This document shows positions 18,020 to 26,462 of a DNA stretch of 64,000 nucleotides, in pieces. Made by a program: the position numbers and the translations under genes. The notes below the pieces were generated by a model. It was not told where the DNA came from and made no database searches. It saw only the letters and a program-made list of their open reading frames with translations. Source of the DNA: Schnuerera sp. xch1 (GTDB taxonomy: Bacteria > Bacillota > Clostridia > Tissierellales > Tepidimicrobiaceae); NCBI RefSeq assembly GCF_019931165.1, contig NZ_JAIOUP010000001.1:248001-312000 (forward strand), read 5' to 3'. How positions within the stretch are numbered: the first letter of the stretch is position 1; each line of letters starts with the position of its first letter.

Positions 18020-18465
18020 TTATTATCTCCTCTAAGCTCCCGTCTATTGGAATTAATAAGCTCAATAGTCTTCTTTAAACTCTCTTGAGCTTCAAGTAAT
18101 ATGTTATCAGCATATTGCAAAGATCCTAGTCTAATCTCTTTAGCATTATTTTTAGCCTTAGCAATTATTTCCTCAGCTATCTCATTTGCCTTTTTAGTTA
18201 TCTCATTTTCATCTACTAACTCTTCTAATTTTAATTCTGCTTCATTTAAAATCGTATCAGCATCTTTTTGAGCTTCTGCTAAAATTCTCTGTCTCTCTCC
18301 CTTAATCCAACTAGCTTGTTTTATTTCATCAGGAAGTTTTATTCTTATTTCCCTTATAATTTCAAACAACTCATCAGCATCTACCATAACCTTGTTTGAA
18401 AAAGGCATAGAAGAAGCATTTTCTAAAACATCTTCTATTTCGTCAACTAATTTTAATACATCCAT
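18016..18465 (-). CDS. Coiled-coil protein resembling ATP synthase b-subunit stalks
   Basis: The 149-aa protein (ATG at 18465, GGGGGTC upstream) is almost wholly helical and charged. A segment of about 55-135 rich in Ala, Glu and Lys (AEAQKDADTILNEAE, ANEIAEEIIAKAKNNA) looks like the b-subunit stalk or a DivIVA-like coiled coil. There is no membrane helix. It starts 1 nt after the coaD stop and is surely in the coaD operon. Similar clostridial proteins sit beside coaD and are annotated only as ATPase or hypothetical. The function is unknown. Confidence 0.8.
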   Translation of the reverse strand: MDVLKLVDEIEDVLENASSMPFSNKVMVDADELFEIIREIRIKLPDEIKQASWIKGERQRILAEAQKDADTILNEAELKLEELVDENEITKKANEIAEEIIAKAKNNAKEIRLGSLQYADNILLEAQESLKKTIELINSNRRELRGDNN

Positions 18466-18466
18466 T

Positions 18467-18952
18467 TTAATCTTGACCCCCATTCATCTTTTCTTTTAAT
18501 GCTCTTTCAACTACTTTTGGTACAAAACATGATATTTTGCCACCAAACATAGCTACTTCTTTCACTATACTTGAGCTTAAATATGAATATTTTCCTCGTG
18601 ACACCATAAATAATGTTTCCAAATCCTCTTCTAATTTTTTGTTTACAAGAGACATCTGCATTTCATATTCTAAATCCGAAATTGCTCTTAACCCTCTAAT
18701 TATTGTTGAGCAATTTCTCTTATTAGCATAGTCAACTAAAAGACCAGAGAATGCATCTACTTCTACATTGTCATATTCTTTCAATGTTTCCCTTAACAGG
18801 TTCAATCTTTCCTCTACAGAGAACATATTTTTTTTATAATTATTGTTTAATACAGCTACTATTACTTTATCAAAACTTTTAGAACATCTATCAATTATAT
18901 CTAAATGCCCATAGGTTACTGGATCAAAACTTCCTGGATAAATTACTTTCAT
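18467..18952 (-). CDS. coaD: Phosphopantetheine adenylyltransferase
   Basis: CoaD adds AMP to 4'-phosphopantetheine, the fourth step of coenzyme A synthesis; coaBC is also in this window. The 161-aa protein shows [16 protein letters not shown] with the (T/H)xGH nucleotide motif at about 15-18 and [10 protein letters not shown], the ISSTxxR-type loop with Lys. It follows rsmD by 10 nt, the conserved rsmD-coaD pair. Confidence 0.97.
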   Translation of the reverse strand: MKVIYPGSFDPVTYGHLDIIDRCSKSFDKVIVAVLNNNYKKNMFSVEERLNLLRETLKEYDNVEVDAFSGLLVDYANKRNCSTIIRGLRAISDLEYEMQMSLVNKKLEEDLETLFMVSRGKYSYLSSSIVKEVAMFGGKISCFVPKVVERALKEKMNGGQD

Positions 18953-18962
18953 CTTAAACCTC

Positions 18963-19523
18963 CTATATCAATTTATCTTTAGTAAAAAATGTTAAATTTT
19001 TACTTCCATATTCTCTACAATCAGTCTTTTTTAAACTATCTATTTTATCTTTTAATACTAAATTTTTTTCATGTTCTAAAATCAATAAACCATTTTCCTT
19101 TAGTATATTTTCCTTTGAAATCTTTTCAATAGTTTTTATAATTAAATCCTGTCCATATGGTGGATCTGCAAAAATATAATCAAATTTAATATCTTTATCT
19201 GCAAACAACATAATAGACTTAATTGCATCTGTTTTTAAAACCTCAGCACTATCACTTAAATCAGTATGTTGTAGATTTTCTTTTATACATTTTATACTAT
19301 CATAAGATCTATCAACAAAAAATAATTTTCTTGCACCTCTACTCAAAAATTCAATTCCAATAGAACCAGATCCTGCAAATAAATCCAAAACTATGCTTTC
19401 ATCATGTATCTCCATTAAAATATTGAATAGAGATTCTTTAATTCTATCTTCAGTAGGTCTAGTTTGTCTACCCTTTGGTGCCTTTAATCCATATCCTTTT
19501 TTTCGCCCAGATATTACTCTCAA
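18963..19523 (-). CDS. rsmD: 16S rRNA (guanine966-N2)-methyltransferase RsmD
   Basis: RsmD methylates G966 of 16S rRNA. The N-terminus [13 protein letters not shown] and [14 protein letters not shown] are family marks. The SAM site [18 protein letters not shown] is at about 46-63 and the catalytic DPPY at about 120-123. The start is TTG with GAGGTGAT. 186 aa is normal. A promoter lies upstream. Confidence 0.96.
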   Translation of the reverse strand: MRVISGRKKGYGLKAPKGRQTRPTEDRIKESLFNILMEIHDESIVLDLFAGSGSIGIEFLSRGARKLFFVDRSYDSIKCIKENLQHTDLSDSAEVLKTDAIKSIMLFADKDIKFDYIFADPPYGQDLIIKTIEKISKENILKENGLLILEHEKNLVLKDKIDSLKKTDCREYGSKNLTFFTKDKLI

Positions 19524-19541
19524 AAAATCACCTCATCTTAC

Positions 19542-19570
19542 AAGATATATTTTATCATATTTTTTGTCAA
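19542..19570 (-). promoter_or_regulatory. Promoter of rsmD-coaD operon
   Basis: On the minus strand TTGACA (19565-19570) and TATCTT (19542-19547) with a 17-nt spacer, in the gap between recG and rsmD. The -35 is exact, the -10 is weaker. Confidence 0.55.
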
Positions 19571-19581
19571 CATTAATAGTA

Positions 19582-21624
19582 TTAGTTTAAAATTAAATCA
19601 TTAATCCTATCCTTGAATAAACTTATTATGTTTTGTCTTAATAAAGAATATTTTTCATCTAAAAGTAATGCATCTTCTTTCAATATATCTTTGGCTTTTT
19701 TTTGGGTAAGTTTCAATAGATTCATATCTGAGAATAAGTTTGCAACCTTTAGTTCTGGCAATCCATGCTGCCTGGTACCAAAAAATTCTCCAGGACCTCT
19801 TAATTCTAAATCCTTTTCAGATATATAAAACCCATCAGATGATTTTTGGAGTATTCTCATCCTTTGTCTTGAAATCTTGCTATTGCTTCCATTTATTAAA
19901 ATACAATAAGACTGATATTCACCTCTACCTACTCTACCTCTCAATTGATGTAGTTGAGCTAAACCAAATCTCTCAGCATTATATATTACCATAATATTTA
20001 CATTGGGAACATTAACGCCCACTTCTATAACTGTAGTAGATATTAAAATGTCCAACTCTTTATCTACAAATTTTTGCATAATACTATCTTTTTCATTAGA
20101 TTTCATTCTACCATGAAGCAATCCTACCTTAAATTCTTTAAATGTTTCATCTTTTAAAGACATATATAGTTCTTCAGCAGATTTAACGTCTAAAGTATCA
20201 CTTTCCTCTATTAGCGGACATACTATATAGGCTTGTCTTCCTTCTAATATCTGTTTTCTAACAAAATTATTAATCCTATCAATCATATTCGATCCAACGG
20301 CATAGGTTTCTATTTCTTTTCTTCCTGGAGGTAATTCATCAATAATTGAGATATCCAAATCTCCATATAATATCAATGCTAAAGTTCTAGGAATTGGAGT
20401 TGCAGTCATTACCAAAATATCTGGGTTTTTACCTTTTTGACTTAGTATTGCTCGTTGCTTAACTCCAAATCTATGCTGTTCATCAGTTATTGCTAAGCCT
20501 AATCTATTAAATTCAACTTTATCTTGAATTACGGCATGAGTTCCAACTAATATATCTATATCTCCTCTTTTAAGCTCATCTAAAATCTCTTCTTTTTTCT
20601 TATTTGAAAGACTGCCTACTAACAATTCACACCTAATATTATAATTTGAAAGAAAATTTGATATGGACTCATAATGTTGTGTAGCTAATATTTCAGTGGG
20701 TGCCATCATTACAGATTGATAACCAGATTTCCAAGCCTTAAACATAGCAAGAATTCCTACTATTGTTTTTCCTGAACCTACATCTCCTTGAACCAATCTA
20801 TTCATCTGCTCATCTTTTTCCATATCAGCTTCTATTTCCTTAAAAACTCTCTTCTGCGCATTAGTAAGATTAAAAGGCAAATTATTAATAAAATCATAAA
20901 TATCTTTTGTATGAGGATATTGAATTCCTTTGTTTAACTCTTTAGTACGACTCTTTATTAAAAACAACCCAAGTTGTAATGTAAGAAGTTCTTCAAAAAC
21001 CAGCCTTCTTCTAGCTTGAATATAATGAGCTCTATCTTTAGGAAAATGTATATTGATAATAGCTTCCTTTACTGGCATCAATTGTAACTCTTCTCTTAAA
21101 CTAGTTGATAATCTTTCAGGTATATCATCCACATGATATTTGATCGCATTTTCCATTATCTTTATCATCTCATTATTTGTTAGCTTATCAGTAAGAGGAT
21201 ATATTGGTATTATTTTACCAATCTTTTTTTCATTACCCTTTTCAAAAACTGGATTTGTTATTTGAATTTCATTACCAAAATAGTCCACTTTACCATTTAT
21301 CGCAATTTTATCTCCAATCGATAATTTTTGAGCTATATAATTCTGATTAAACCATACTAAAGTAGCATTTCCTGTTTGATCCTCTACAGGAATCTTTAAT
21401 ATTGATAAATTCTTTCTTGATCTAAGTTTAGAAGGATATCCAGACACCTGTACCCTTAAACTAACCTTCTCTCCTTTAATACATTGAGATAAATATTTGA
21501 ATTTAGTTCTATCATCATATTCTCTAGGTGCGAAATATAACAAATCCTCAACAGTATGTATATTCAGTTTTTTAAGCCGTGCTGCCCTCTTAGGCCCTAC
21601 TCCTTTTATGTATTGAATAGACAC
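19582..21624 (-). CDS. recG: ATP-dependent DNA helicase RecG
   Basis: RecG remodels stalled forks and Holliday junctions. The 680-aa protein has the wedge/OB domain (about 1-250; IKGVGPKRAARL at 5-16), Walker A GDVGSGKT (about 279-286), DEQH (motif II), TATPIPRT (motif III), and the second helicase domain with HGRMKSNEK and QLRGRVGRG. The start is GTG with AGGAGG. It follows fakA after a hairpin. Confidence 0.97.
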   Translation of the reverse strand: MSIQYIKGVGPKRAARLKKLNIHTVEDLLYFAPREYDDRTKFKYLSQCIKGEKVSLRVQVSGYPSKLRSRKNLSILKIPVEDQTGNATLVWFNQNYIAQKLSIGDKIAINGKVDYFGNEIQITNPVFEKGNEKKIGKIIPIYPLTDKLTNNEMIKIMENAIKYHVDDIPERLSTSLREELQLMPVKEAIINIHFPKDRAHYIQARRRLVFEELLTLQLGLFLIKSRTKELNKGIQYPHTKDIYDFINNLPFNLTNAQKRVFKEIEADMEKDEQMNRLVQGDVGSGKTIVGILAMFKAWKSGYQSVMMAPTEILATQHYESISNFLSNYNIRCELLVGSLSNKKKEEILDELKRGDIDILVGTHAVIQDKVEFNRLGLAITDEQHRFGVKQRAILSQKGKNPDILVMTATPIPRTLALILYGDLDISIIDELPPGRKEIETYAVGSNMIDRINNFVRKQILEGRQAYIVCPLIEESDTLDVKSAEELYMSLKDETFKEFKVGLLHGRMKSNEKDSIMQKFVDKELDILISTTVIEVGVNVPNVNIMVIYNAERFGLAQLHQLRGRVGRGEYQSYCILINGSNSKISRQRMRILQKSSDGFYISEKDLELRGPGEFFGTRQHGLPELKVANLFSDMNLLKLTQKKAKDILKEDALLLDEKYSLLRQNIISLFKDRINDLILN

Positions 21625-21666
21625 GATTACCTCCTCAGCTTTCTCTTCTTTATATCTAAGTAAAAC

Positions 21667-21686
21667 TCCCTACCATCTGGTAGGGA
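21667..21686 (-). terminator. Hairpin between fakA and recG, attenuator or terminator
   Basis: TCCCTACC and GGTAGGGA form an 8-bp GC-rich stem with a 4-nt loop. On the minus strand GTTTTACTT follows, a broken T-tract, so partial termination before recG is likely. Confidence 0.6.
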
Positions 21687-21691
21687 ATCAT

Positions 21692-23326
21692 TTATTCTAT
21701 TGAAAAAATATAATAATATAGCGGTTGGCCACCATACACTAATTCTATATCAAAATCTTCAAATTCTGTCTCCAGTCTTTCAGATAGCTTCATAGCTTGT
21801 TTTTCTTCAATTTCATTCCCATAAAAGATTGTTATGAGAGAAGAATCTTCATTTACAATATCTTTCAATAGTTCAAATGATACTTCTTCTATATCGTTTC
21901 CATTACACATTATATCTCCTTGTGAAATTCCGATTATATCATCTTTGTTTATCTTTTTATCGTTTATTTCTGAATCTCTAACGGAATATGTTACCTGCCC
22001 AGTTATTACATCTTTAACTGCTTCTTGCATATTCTCTAGATTTTCTCTTACATCTATTTCCTTATCAAAAGATAGTAACCCAGCTATACCTTCTGGGATT
22101 GTTTTTGTAGGAAATACATATACATTCTTATCGCTTAATGCTTTTGCCTGGTCTGCAGCTAATATTATATTCCCATTATTAGGTAGTATTATTATATTTT
22201 CTCCTTTAACTTTCTCTATTGCATTTAATATGTCTTCAGTACTTGGGTTCATTGTTTGACCACCTGGTATGATATAATCCACGTTCAACTCATTAAATAT
22301 ATTATCTAGCCCATCTCCTACGGAGACAGTTATAAAACTATACTTTTTTGATTCATCTTCTGATTCAGTTAATTCTTCATATTCTTCTTCATCCATTATA
22401 TGTTTATGTTGATATCTCATATTATCTATTTTTATATCATTTAATTCACCAATTTTTAAAGCCTTTTCTAAAACCTCACCTGGATTATTAGTGTGTATGT
22501 GAACTTTAATTAAATTTTCTCCACCTACAACGAGCAAAGAGTCGCCATAATCTGATATATCATCTCTAAATCTTTCATAATCTTCATTAGATGTATTTAT
22601 CATAAATTCTGTACAATAACCATATTTTATATCTGCAAAATCAATCTCTTGTGAAACAGTTTCGGGTTCAATAGGTTCAGATTTGAAACTATCTAAATCA
22701 ACAGATTCCTTAAAAGTGATAGCATTATAAGCTCCAGTTAATACAACCATTAGTCCTTTTCCTCCAGCATCTACTACTCCCGCATCTTTTAAAACCGGTA
22801 ACATATCTGGAGTTTTATTAAGTGTTTTATTGCCATGTTTTATAACCTTTTCTAAGAAAACAAGAATATCTTTTTCTTCTTTTGCCAAAGTCGACCCGTA
22901 GTCTGCGCACTCCCTAGCAACAGTTAATATAGTACCTTCTGTAGGTTTCATTACTGCTTTATATGCAGTATCAGATGCCATCTTGAAAGCCTGTGCTATC
23001 CCAACAACATCTACAGTATCTTTTCCTTTTAACCCATTGGAAAATCCTCTAAACAATTGAGAAAGTATTACCCCAGAATTACCTCTTGCTCCCATTAAGG
23101 AACCATTGCTAGCAGCAACAGCAACTTCACCAACACCATATTTATCTAAATTTGAGATTTGTTTCACTGCTGATATCATAGTCAACGACATATTAGTACC
23201 CGTATCTCCATCTGGTACGGGGAACACATTTAACTCATTGACTTTTTCTTTATTTTTTACTAATAAATTGGCGGCTCCTATAAACGCTTTTTTGAGCATA
23301 TCGCCATCTATATATGTCATACTCAA
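21692..23326 (-). CDS. fakA: Fatty acid kinase catalytic subunit FakA (DAK2 family, YloV)
   Basis: FakA phosphorylates fatty acids bound to FakB (a DegV protein, not in this window) for phospholipid synthesis. The N-terminal DAK2 kinase domain (about 1-200) has NVFPVPDGDTGTNM with the Mg-binding acids (about 34-47) and GARGNSGVILSQ. A middle domain and the C-terminal DegV-like domain (about 310-544) follow. The TTG at 23326 is 8 nt from AAGGAGG; an ATG two codons later is the alternative. It is coupled to asp23. Confidence 0.93.
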   Translation of the reverse strand: MSMTYIDGDMLKKAFIGAANLLVKNKEKVNELNVFPVPDGDTGTNMSLTMISAVKQISNLDKYGVGEVAVAASNGSLMGARGNSGVILSQLFRGFSNGLKGKDTVDVVGIAQAFKMASDTAYKAVMKPTEGTILTVARECADYGSTLAKEEKDILVFLEKVIKHGNKTLNKTPDMLPVLKDAGVVDAGGKGLMVVLTGAYNAITFKESVDLDSFKSEPIEPETVSQEIDFADIKYGYCTEFMINTSNEDYERFRDDISDYGDSLLVVGGENLIKVHIHTNNPGEVLEKALKIGELNDIKIDNMRYQHKHIMDEEEYEELTESEDESKKYSFITVSVGDGLDNIFNELNVDYIIPGGQTMNPSTEDILNAIEKVKGENIIILPNNGNIILAADQAKALSDKNVYVFPTKTIPEGIAGLLSFDKEIDVRENLENMQEAVKDVITGQVTYSVRDSEINDKKINKDDIIGISQGDIMCNGNDIEEVSFELLKDIVNEDSSLITIFYGNEIEEKQAMKLSERLETEFEDFDIELVYGGQPLYYYIFSIE

Positions 23327-23344
23327 TTATAGTACCTCCTTAAA

Positions 23345-23701
23345 CTACTTTTCTACTCTAATTCCTTGTACATATACATTTACTTTTTTTATTTTAAGTC
23401 CTGTGAGGTTTTCTACATTAAACTTTACTTTTTCAATTATATTTTCAGCTACAACAGATATTTTAATTCCATATTGTAATATTACATGCAAATTAATTAT
23501 AATTTCATCCTTTTCTGTATATATTTTAACTCCTTTTGATAAGTTATCTCTTTTTAATAGCTCAAAAAAACCATCAGTGGCGTTTTTGCTTGCCATACCT
23601 ACTATTCCATAACTCTCCATGGCTGAAAGCCCCGAAATTGTAGCAATTACATTATCATCTATGTCAATATATCCATACTGATTTTTGCTTCTACCTGGCA
23701 C
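23345..23701 (-). CDS. Asp23/Gls24 family envelope protein (YloU)
   Basis: Asp23-family proteins are membrane-associated envelope stress proteins; YloU and FakA are adjacent throughout Firmicutes. The 118-aa protein starts at GTG with AAGGAGG. The pattern GYIDIDDNVIATISGLSAMES, then EIIINLHVILQYG and VNVYVQGI, matches the family. There is no signal peptide. It heads the asp23-fakA-recG unit. Confidence 0.93.
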   Translation of the reverse strand: MPGRSKNQYGYIDIDDNVIATISGLSAMESYGIVGMASKNATDGFFELLKRDNLSKGVKIYTEKDEIIINLHVILQYGIKISVVAENIIEKVKFNVENLTGLKIKKVNVYVQGIRVEK

Positions 23702-23741
23702 GAAACATCGCCTCCTTATTCTGAATAATATTTATGGGTAT

Positions 23742-23770
23742 ATTTTACCCTATTCTATAAAATAGTTCAA
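23742..23770 (-). promoter_or_regulatory. Promoter of asp23-fakA
   Basis: On the minus strand TTGAAC (23765-23770), 17-nt spacer, TAAAAT (23742-23747). The remaining part of the 210-nt divergent gap to rpmB holds a TATAAT at 23839-23844 (plus strand), a likely -10 for rpmB with no good -35. Confidence 0.7.
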
Positions 23771-23911
23771 CTAATTCCTTAAAAGTATTAGTTTTATCCA
23801 TAATTTTAGTTGCTTTTTTATTATTTATTGTGTTACAATATAATATGTTATTATGGAAAGAGACAGAATATGACTAATCGTTCTTTTTTCAATAGATAAG
23901 GAGGTGTTCTT

Positions 23912-24103
23912 ATGGCTAAAAAATGTGATATATGTGGGAAAGGAAAAGTATTTGGAAATAGTGTAAGCTTTTCAAATAAAAAAAATAACAGAAATTGGTC
24001 TCCAAACATTAGAAAGGTAAAAGCTATAGTAAATGGCTCTCCTAAAAGAATTAATGTCTGTACGAGATGTTTAAGGTCTGGAAAAGTTGAAAGAGCATTA
24101 TAA
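23912..24103 (+). CDS. rpmB: 50S ribosomal protein L28
   Basis: The 63-aa protein has the zinc-binding form with CDIC (5-8) and CTRC (about 51-54). RNWSPNIRKVKA and the C-terminal CLRSGKV are family features. The start has AAGGAGGTG. It is transcribed divergently from asp23 and ends at a strong terminator. Confidence 0.97.
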   Translation: MAKKCDICGKGKVFGNSVSFSNKKNNRNWSPNIRKVKAIVNGSPKRINVCTRCLRSGKVERAL

Positions 24104-24104
24104 A

Positions 24105-24147
24105 AAATAAGGCTTCCAACCTAGGAAAAAATGGAAGCCTTATTTTA
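24105..24147. terminator. Strong terminator after rpmB, shared with the convergent small ORF
   Basis: AAATAAGGCTTCCA (24105-24118) and TGGAAGCCTTATTT (24132-24145) are exact complements, with T-runs on both sides, so it can work in both directions. The stop codon of the minus-strand small ORF (24140-24142) lies in the stem. Confidence 0.92.
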
Positions 24148-24304
24148 TGATCAAAATTCCCAATGATATTAATATCAGTCCTATTAGCAAGAGTAAAAAT
24201 TCTATAGGTATTATGTTTATGACAATTAACGCACCTATTACTGCCAATACAATACCTATTATTTTTTTAGTCTTGTGTTTATATCTATAATAAAAGGATT
24301 TCAT
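24140..24304 (-). CDS. Small two-helix membrane protein, 54 aa, unknown
   Basis: The frame ATG (24304) to TAA is preceded by GAGGTGATTAA, a good ribosome site. The product starts MKSFYYRYKHKTKK, a basic Tyr-rich head, followed by two hydrophobic segments (about 15-31 and 34-53) with one Glu between. This inside-positive head suggests both ends face the cytoplasm. It sits between thiN and rpmB on the thiN strand but beyond the thiN terminator. No family is recognised. A real gene is likely because of the ribosome site, clean frame and shared terminator. Confidence 0.65.
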   Translation of the reverse strand: MKSFYYRYKHKTKKIIGIVLAVIGALIVINIIPIEFLLLLIGLILISLGILIIK

Positions 24305-24363
24305 TTAATCACCTCAATGACAATCTTACTCTATACTATTCTTCTAATTTAGATTCTGTTACA

Positions 24364-24404
24364 AAATAAAAAGCAAGCTTTAATTTTAATATTAAAACTT
24401 GCTT
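24364..24404 (-). terminator. Terminator after thiN
   Basis: On the minus strand AAGCAAGTTTTAAT pairs with ATTAAAGCTTGCTT (one bulge or mismatch), followed by TTTATTTT. It ends the thiT-thiN unit. Confidence 0.8.
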
Positions 24405-24410
24405 AATAGC

Positions 24411-25046
24411 TTAATCCCTTGAAACAAAAATTAAACATTTTCCTTCATGTACTTTTATAAAGCCGTTGGGCTCTACTATGCTATTACTAATACCTTGTGA
24501 AGATCCAAAATCAATTTTTGCTTTATCCAACTCGTATTCAAAACCTTTTAATGAAACAATTATACCTTTCTCTACAATTGGAACCACAGATATATAAGTA
24601 CCTTTTTCCTTAGGCAATATTAATTCATCATCAACTAAATATATAGTATTATTCCCATCAATTATTTTACCCTCAACGCCTTTTTCGTTTAACCTTGATA
24701 ATAAGTAAATATTTGCTAAGGTATGATCTAATCTATTTCCAGTAGCCCCTATTAATGTTATATATGTGGCCCCTTTTTTTATTAAATAATCAATTGATAA
24801 CTCAGAATCGGTTTCATCCTTTTTTACCGGAAACTTCCTTATAGGTATATCCTTCTTGAGTATAATATTTAATGTGTCTTTAGAAATCGAATCCAAATCT
24901 CCCATTACTAAATCAGGATATAAGGACGCCTGTATGCAATAATCAGTTCCTCCATCAGCAGATAATATAAAATCTGATTCTTCACCAAGCTTCTTTAATA
25001 AATTTAAATCAGTCACATCTCCATGTAATATAATCAATGCTTTCAT
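24411..25046 (-). CDS. thiN: Thiamine pyrophosphokinase
   Basis: ThiN converts thiamine to thiamine pyrophosphate with ATP. The 211-aa protein shows SADGGTDYC (about 29-37), GDLDSIS (about 50-56), DETDSELS and GATGNRLDHTLAN, which form the catalytic centre. It follows thiT by 15 nt, so uptake and activation of thiamine are coupled and controlled together by the TPP riboswitch. Confidence 0.95.
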   Translation of the reverse strand: MKALIILHGDVTDLNLLKKLGEESDFILSADGGTDYCIQASLYPDLVMGDLDSISKDTLNIILKKDIPIRKFPVKKDETDSELSIDYLIKKGATYITLIGATGNRLDHTLANIYLLSRLNEKGVEGKIIDGNNTIYLVDDELILPKEKGTYISVVPIVEKGIIVSLKGFEYELDKAKIDFGSSQGISNSIVEPNGFIKVHEGKCLIFVSRD

Positions 25047-25061
25047 TCAATAATTCATCCT

Positions 25062-25604
25062 CTACTCTCTAGATATTTTACTTAGTGGTTTCCAAATTAA
25101 ATATAAAACTATTGAAGATATTATAAATTCAGGTATTAAATAAGTTGCTTGATATATAAAAGAATAAATCCAAGGATTTTGAGTTCCTGCATATTCGCTA
25201 AAGAATATTACTCCTGCTAATAGGTGACATATAAATCTAGTACCAATTCCTAAAAAAACACCGGTTATAATTCCCAATAGAATATTGCCTTTTCCCATAA
25301 TAATATTCTTTGAAAAAAGTCCCGCTAATCCAAGACATCCAAATGCAACAGGATATTCTAATATTGCTTGTACTGGTGAAAATATCCATGCTCCAAACAT
25401 TAATTGTAAAATACCAAAAACTGCTCCAGCGATAACTCCAGGTCCTACTCCCCATCTAAAAGCAAATAGAAATATAGGTATCATACTTCCAGCAGTTACT
25501 GATCCACCTTGTGGTGCTTCGTAAATTTTAACTCTGTCCAACAAGATGGCTAGAGCAATCATAATTCCTGCTTCCACTATCATCTTAGTGCTCCATTTTT
25601 TCAT
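25062..25604 (-). CDS. thiT: Thiamine ECF transporter substrate-binding component ThiT
   Basis: ThiT is the membrane S component that binds thiamine and works with the shared EcfA1A2T module, not seen here. The 180-aa protein has six hydrophobic segments. GGSVTAGSMIPIFLFAFRWG (about 34-53) and GAWIFSPVQAILEYP (about 72-86) are family motifs around the thiamine site. The start has AAGGAGG immediately after the riboswitch terminator. Its position under a TPP riboswitch supports the substrate. Confidence 0.95.
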   Translation of the reverse strand: MKKWSTKMIVEAGIMIALAILLDRVKIYEAPQGGSVTAGSMIPIFLFAFRWGVGPGVIAGAVFGILQLMFGAWIFSPVQAILEYPVAFGCLGLAGLFSKNIIMGKGNILLGIITGVFLGIGTRFICHLLAGVIFFSEYAGTQNPWIYSFIYQATYLIPEFIISSIVLYLIWKPLSKISRE

Positions 25605-25618
25605 TTATTATTCCTCCT

Positions 25619-25657
25619 TAAAAAATAATACCCATTACCTGAACTTAGTAATGGGTA
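25619..25657 (-). terminator. Riboswitch-controlled terminator before thiT
   Basis: On the minus strand TACCCATTAC and GTAATGGGTA form a 10-bp stem, followed by TTATTTTTT. It lies between the TPP aptamer and the thiT ribosome site, so it is the likely expression platform. Confidence 0.9.
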
Positions 25658-25664
25658 GATAAAA

Positions 25665-25765
25665 CAATATACACTTTCCTACGCTAGAATTATCTAGTCC
25701 AGGTTTAAAGGGTCGGGATATGTATCCCCTCTCAGCTATTTTGTGCTCCCCTAGTGACACACAAT
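25665..25765 (-). promoter_or_regulatory. TPP riboswitch (thi box) of thiT-thiN
   Basis: Reading the minus strand, GGGGAGC, then GCTGAGAGG, ACCCTTTAAACCTGGACTAG and CTAGCGTAGGAA occur in the thi-box order. CUGAGA is the conserved pyrimidine-sensing loop and ACCUG-N-UAAU...GCGUAGG the pyrophosphate arm. A terminator follows. TPP should stop transcription of thiT-thiN. Confidence 0.95.
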
Positions 25766-25782
25766 ATTCTACTGTTATTTAC

Positions 25783-25810
25783 ATTATAACACATTAAATT
25801 CATATTGCAA
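25783..25810 (-). promoter_or_regulatory. Promoter of the TPP riboswitch transcript
   Basis: On the minus strand TTGCAA (25805-25810), 16-nt spacer, TATAAT (25783-25788), just after the rpe stop. Confidence 0.7.
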
Positions 25811-26458
25811 TTATAAGGACTTGAAAATTTTGGTTCTTTCGGTTATATTTTTGGCTTCAAATATTCCTGAGCCAACGACTACAATATCTAACCCATAGTC
25901 GATAATTTCTTTTGCATTGTCTAATTTTATTCCTCCATCTGCTTCTATTAATATATCTAGATTTTTGTCATCCACCATATTTCTCAATTTTTTAATCTTT
26001 CTTTTCATCGAACCTATGAATTTCTGTCCTCCAAATCCAGGATTAACAGTCATTATGAGTACTAAATCTATATAATCTAACACATATTCGATAGTATCTA
26101 AAGATGTAGCTGGGTTTAATGATACTCCAACCTTTATTCCATAGGATTTAATTTCTTCTATTGTTCTATGTAGATGAGTTGTCGCTTCCTGATGTACCGT
26201 TATGATATCTGCTCCAGCATCTACAAAATCTTTTATATATCTTTCAGGTCTATCAATCATCAAATGGACATCAAAAGGGATATCAGTAATATTTCTTAAC
26301 TTTTTTATCACAGGAGAACCAAAAGTAATATTTGGTACATATGTACCATCCATCACATCTAGATGAATATAGTCGGCTCCTCCTTTTTCCAGTTTCAATA
26401 TTTCCTCTTTTAAACTTCCAAAATCTGCTGATAAGATGGAAGGTGATATTTGGACCAT
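25811..26458 (-). CDS. rpe: Ribulose-phosphate 3-epimerase
   Basis: Rpe interconverts ribulose-5-phosphate and xylulose-5-phosphate in the pentose phosphate pathway. The ATG at 26458 with AGGAGG gives 215 aa. ISPSILSADFG (3-13), HLDVMDGTYVPN (about 33-44), TVNPGFGGQKF and EADGGI mark the TIM barrel and metal site. Longer in-frame starts overlap rsgA. It begins 4 nt after the rsgA stop, the B. subtilis rsgA-rpe order. Confidence 0.97.
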   Translation of the reverse strand: MVQISPSILSADFGSLKEEILKLEKGGADYIHLDVMDGTYVPNITFGSPVIKKLRNITDIPFDVHLMIDRPERYIKDFVDAGADIITVHQEATTHLHRTIEEIKSYGIKVGVSLNPATSLDTIEYVLDYIDLVLIMTVNPGFGGQKFIGSMKRKIKKLRNMVDDKNLDILIEADGGIKLDNAKEIIDYGLDIVVVGSGIFEAKNITERTKIFKSL

Positions 26459-26462
26459 TACA

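Noticed and set aside
23106-23612. 168-codon plus-strand frame opposite fakA and asp23
   Set aside because: It runs across two well-supported genes on the other strand and has low-complexity Ser/Thr/Phe content typical of a shadow frame.
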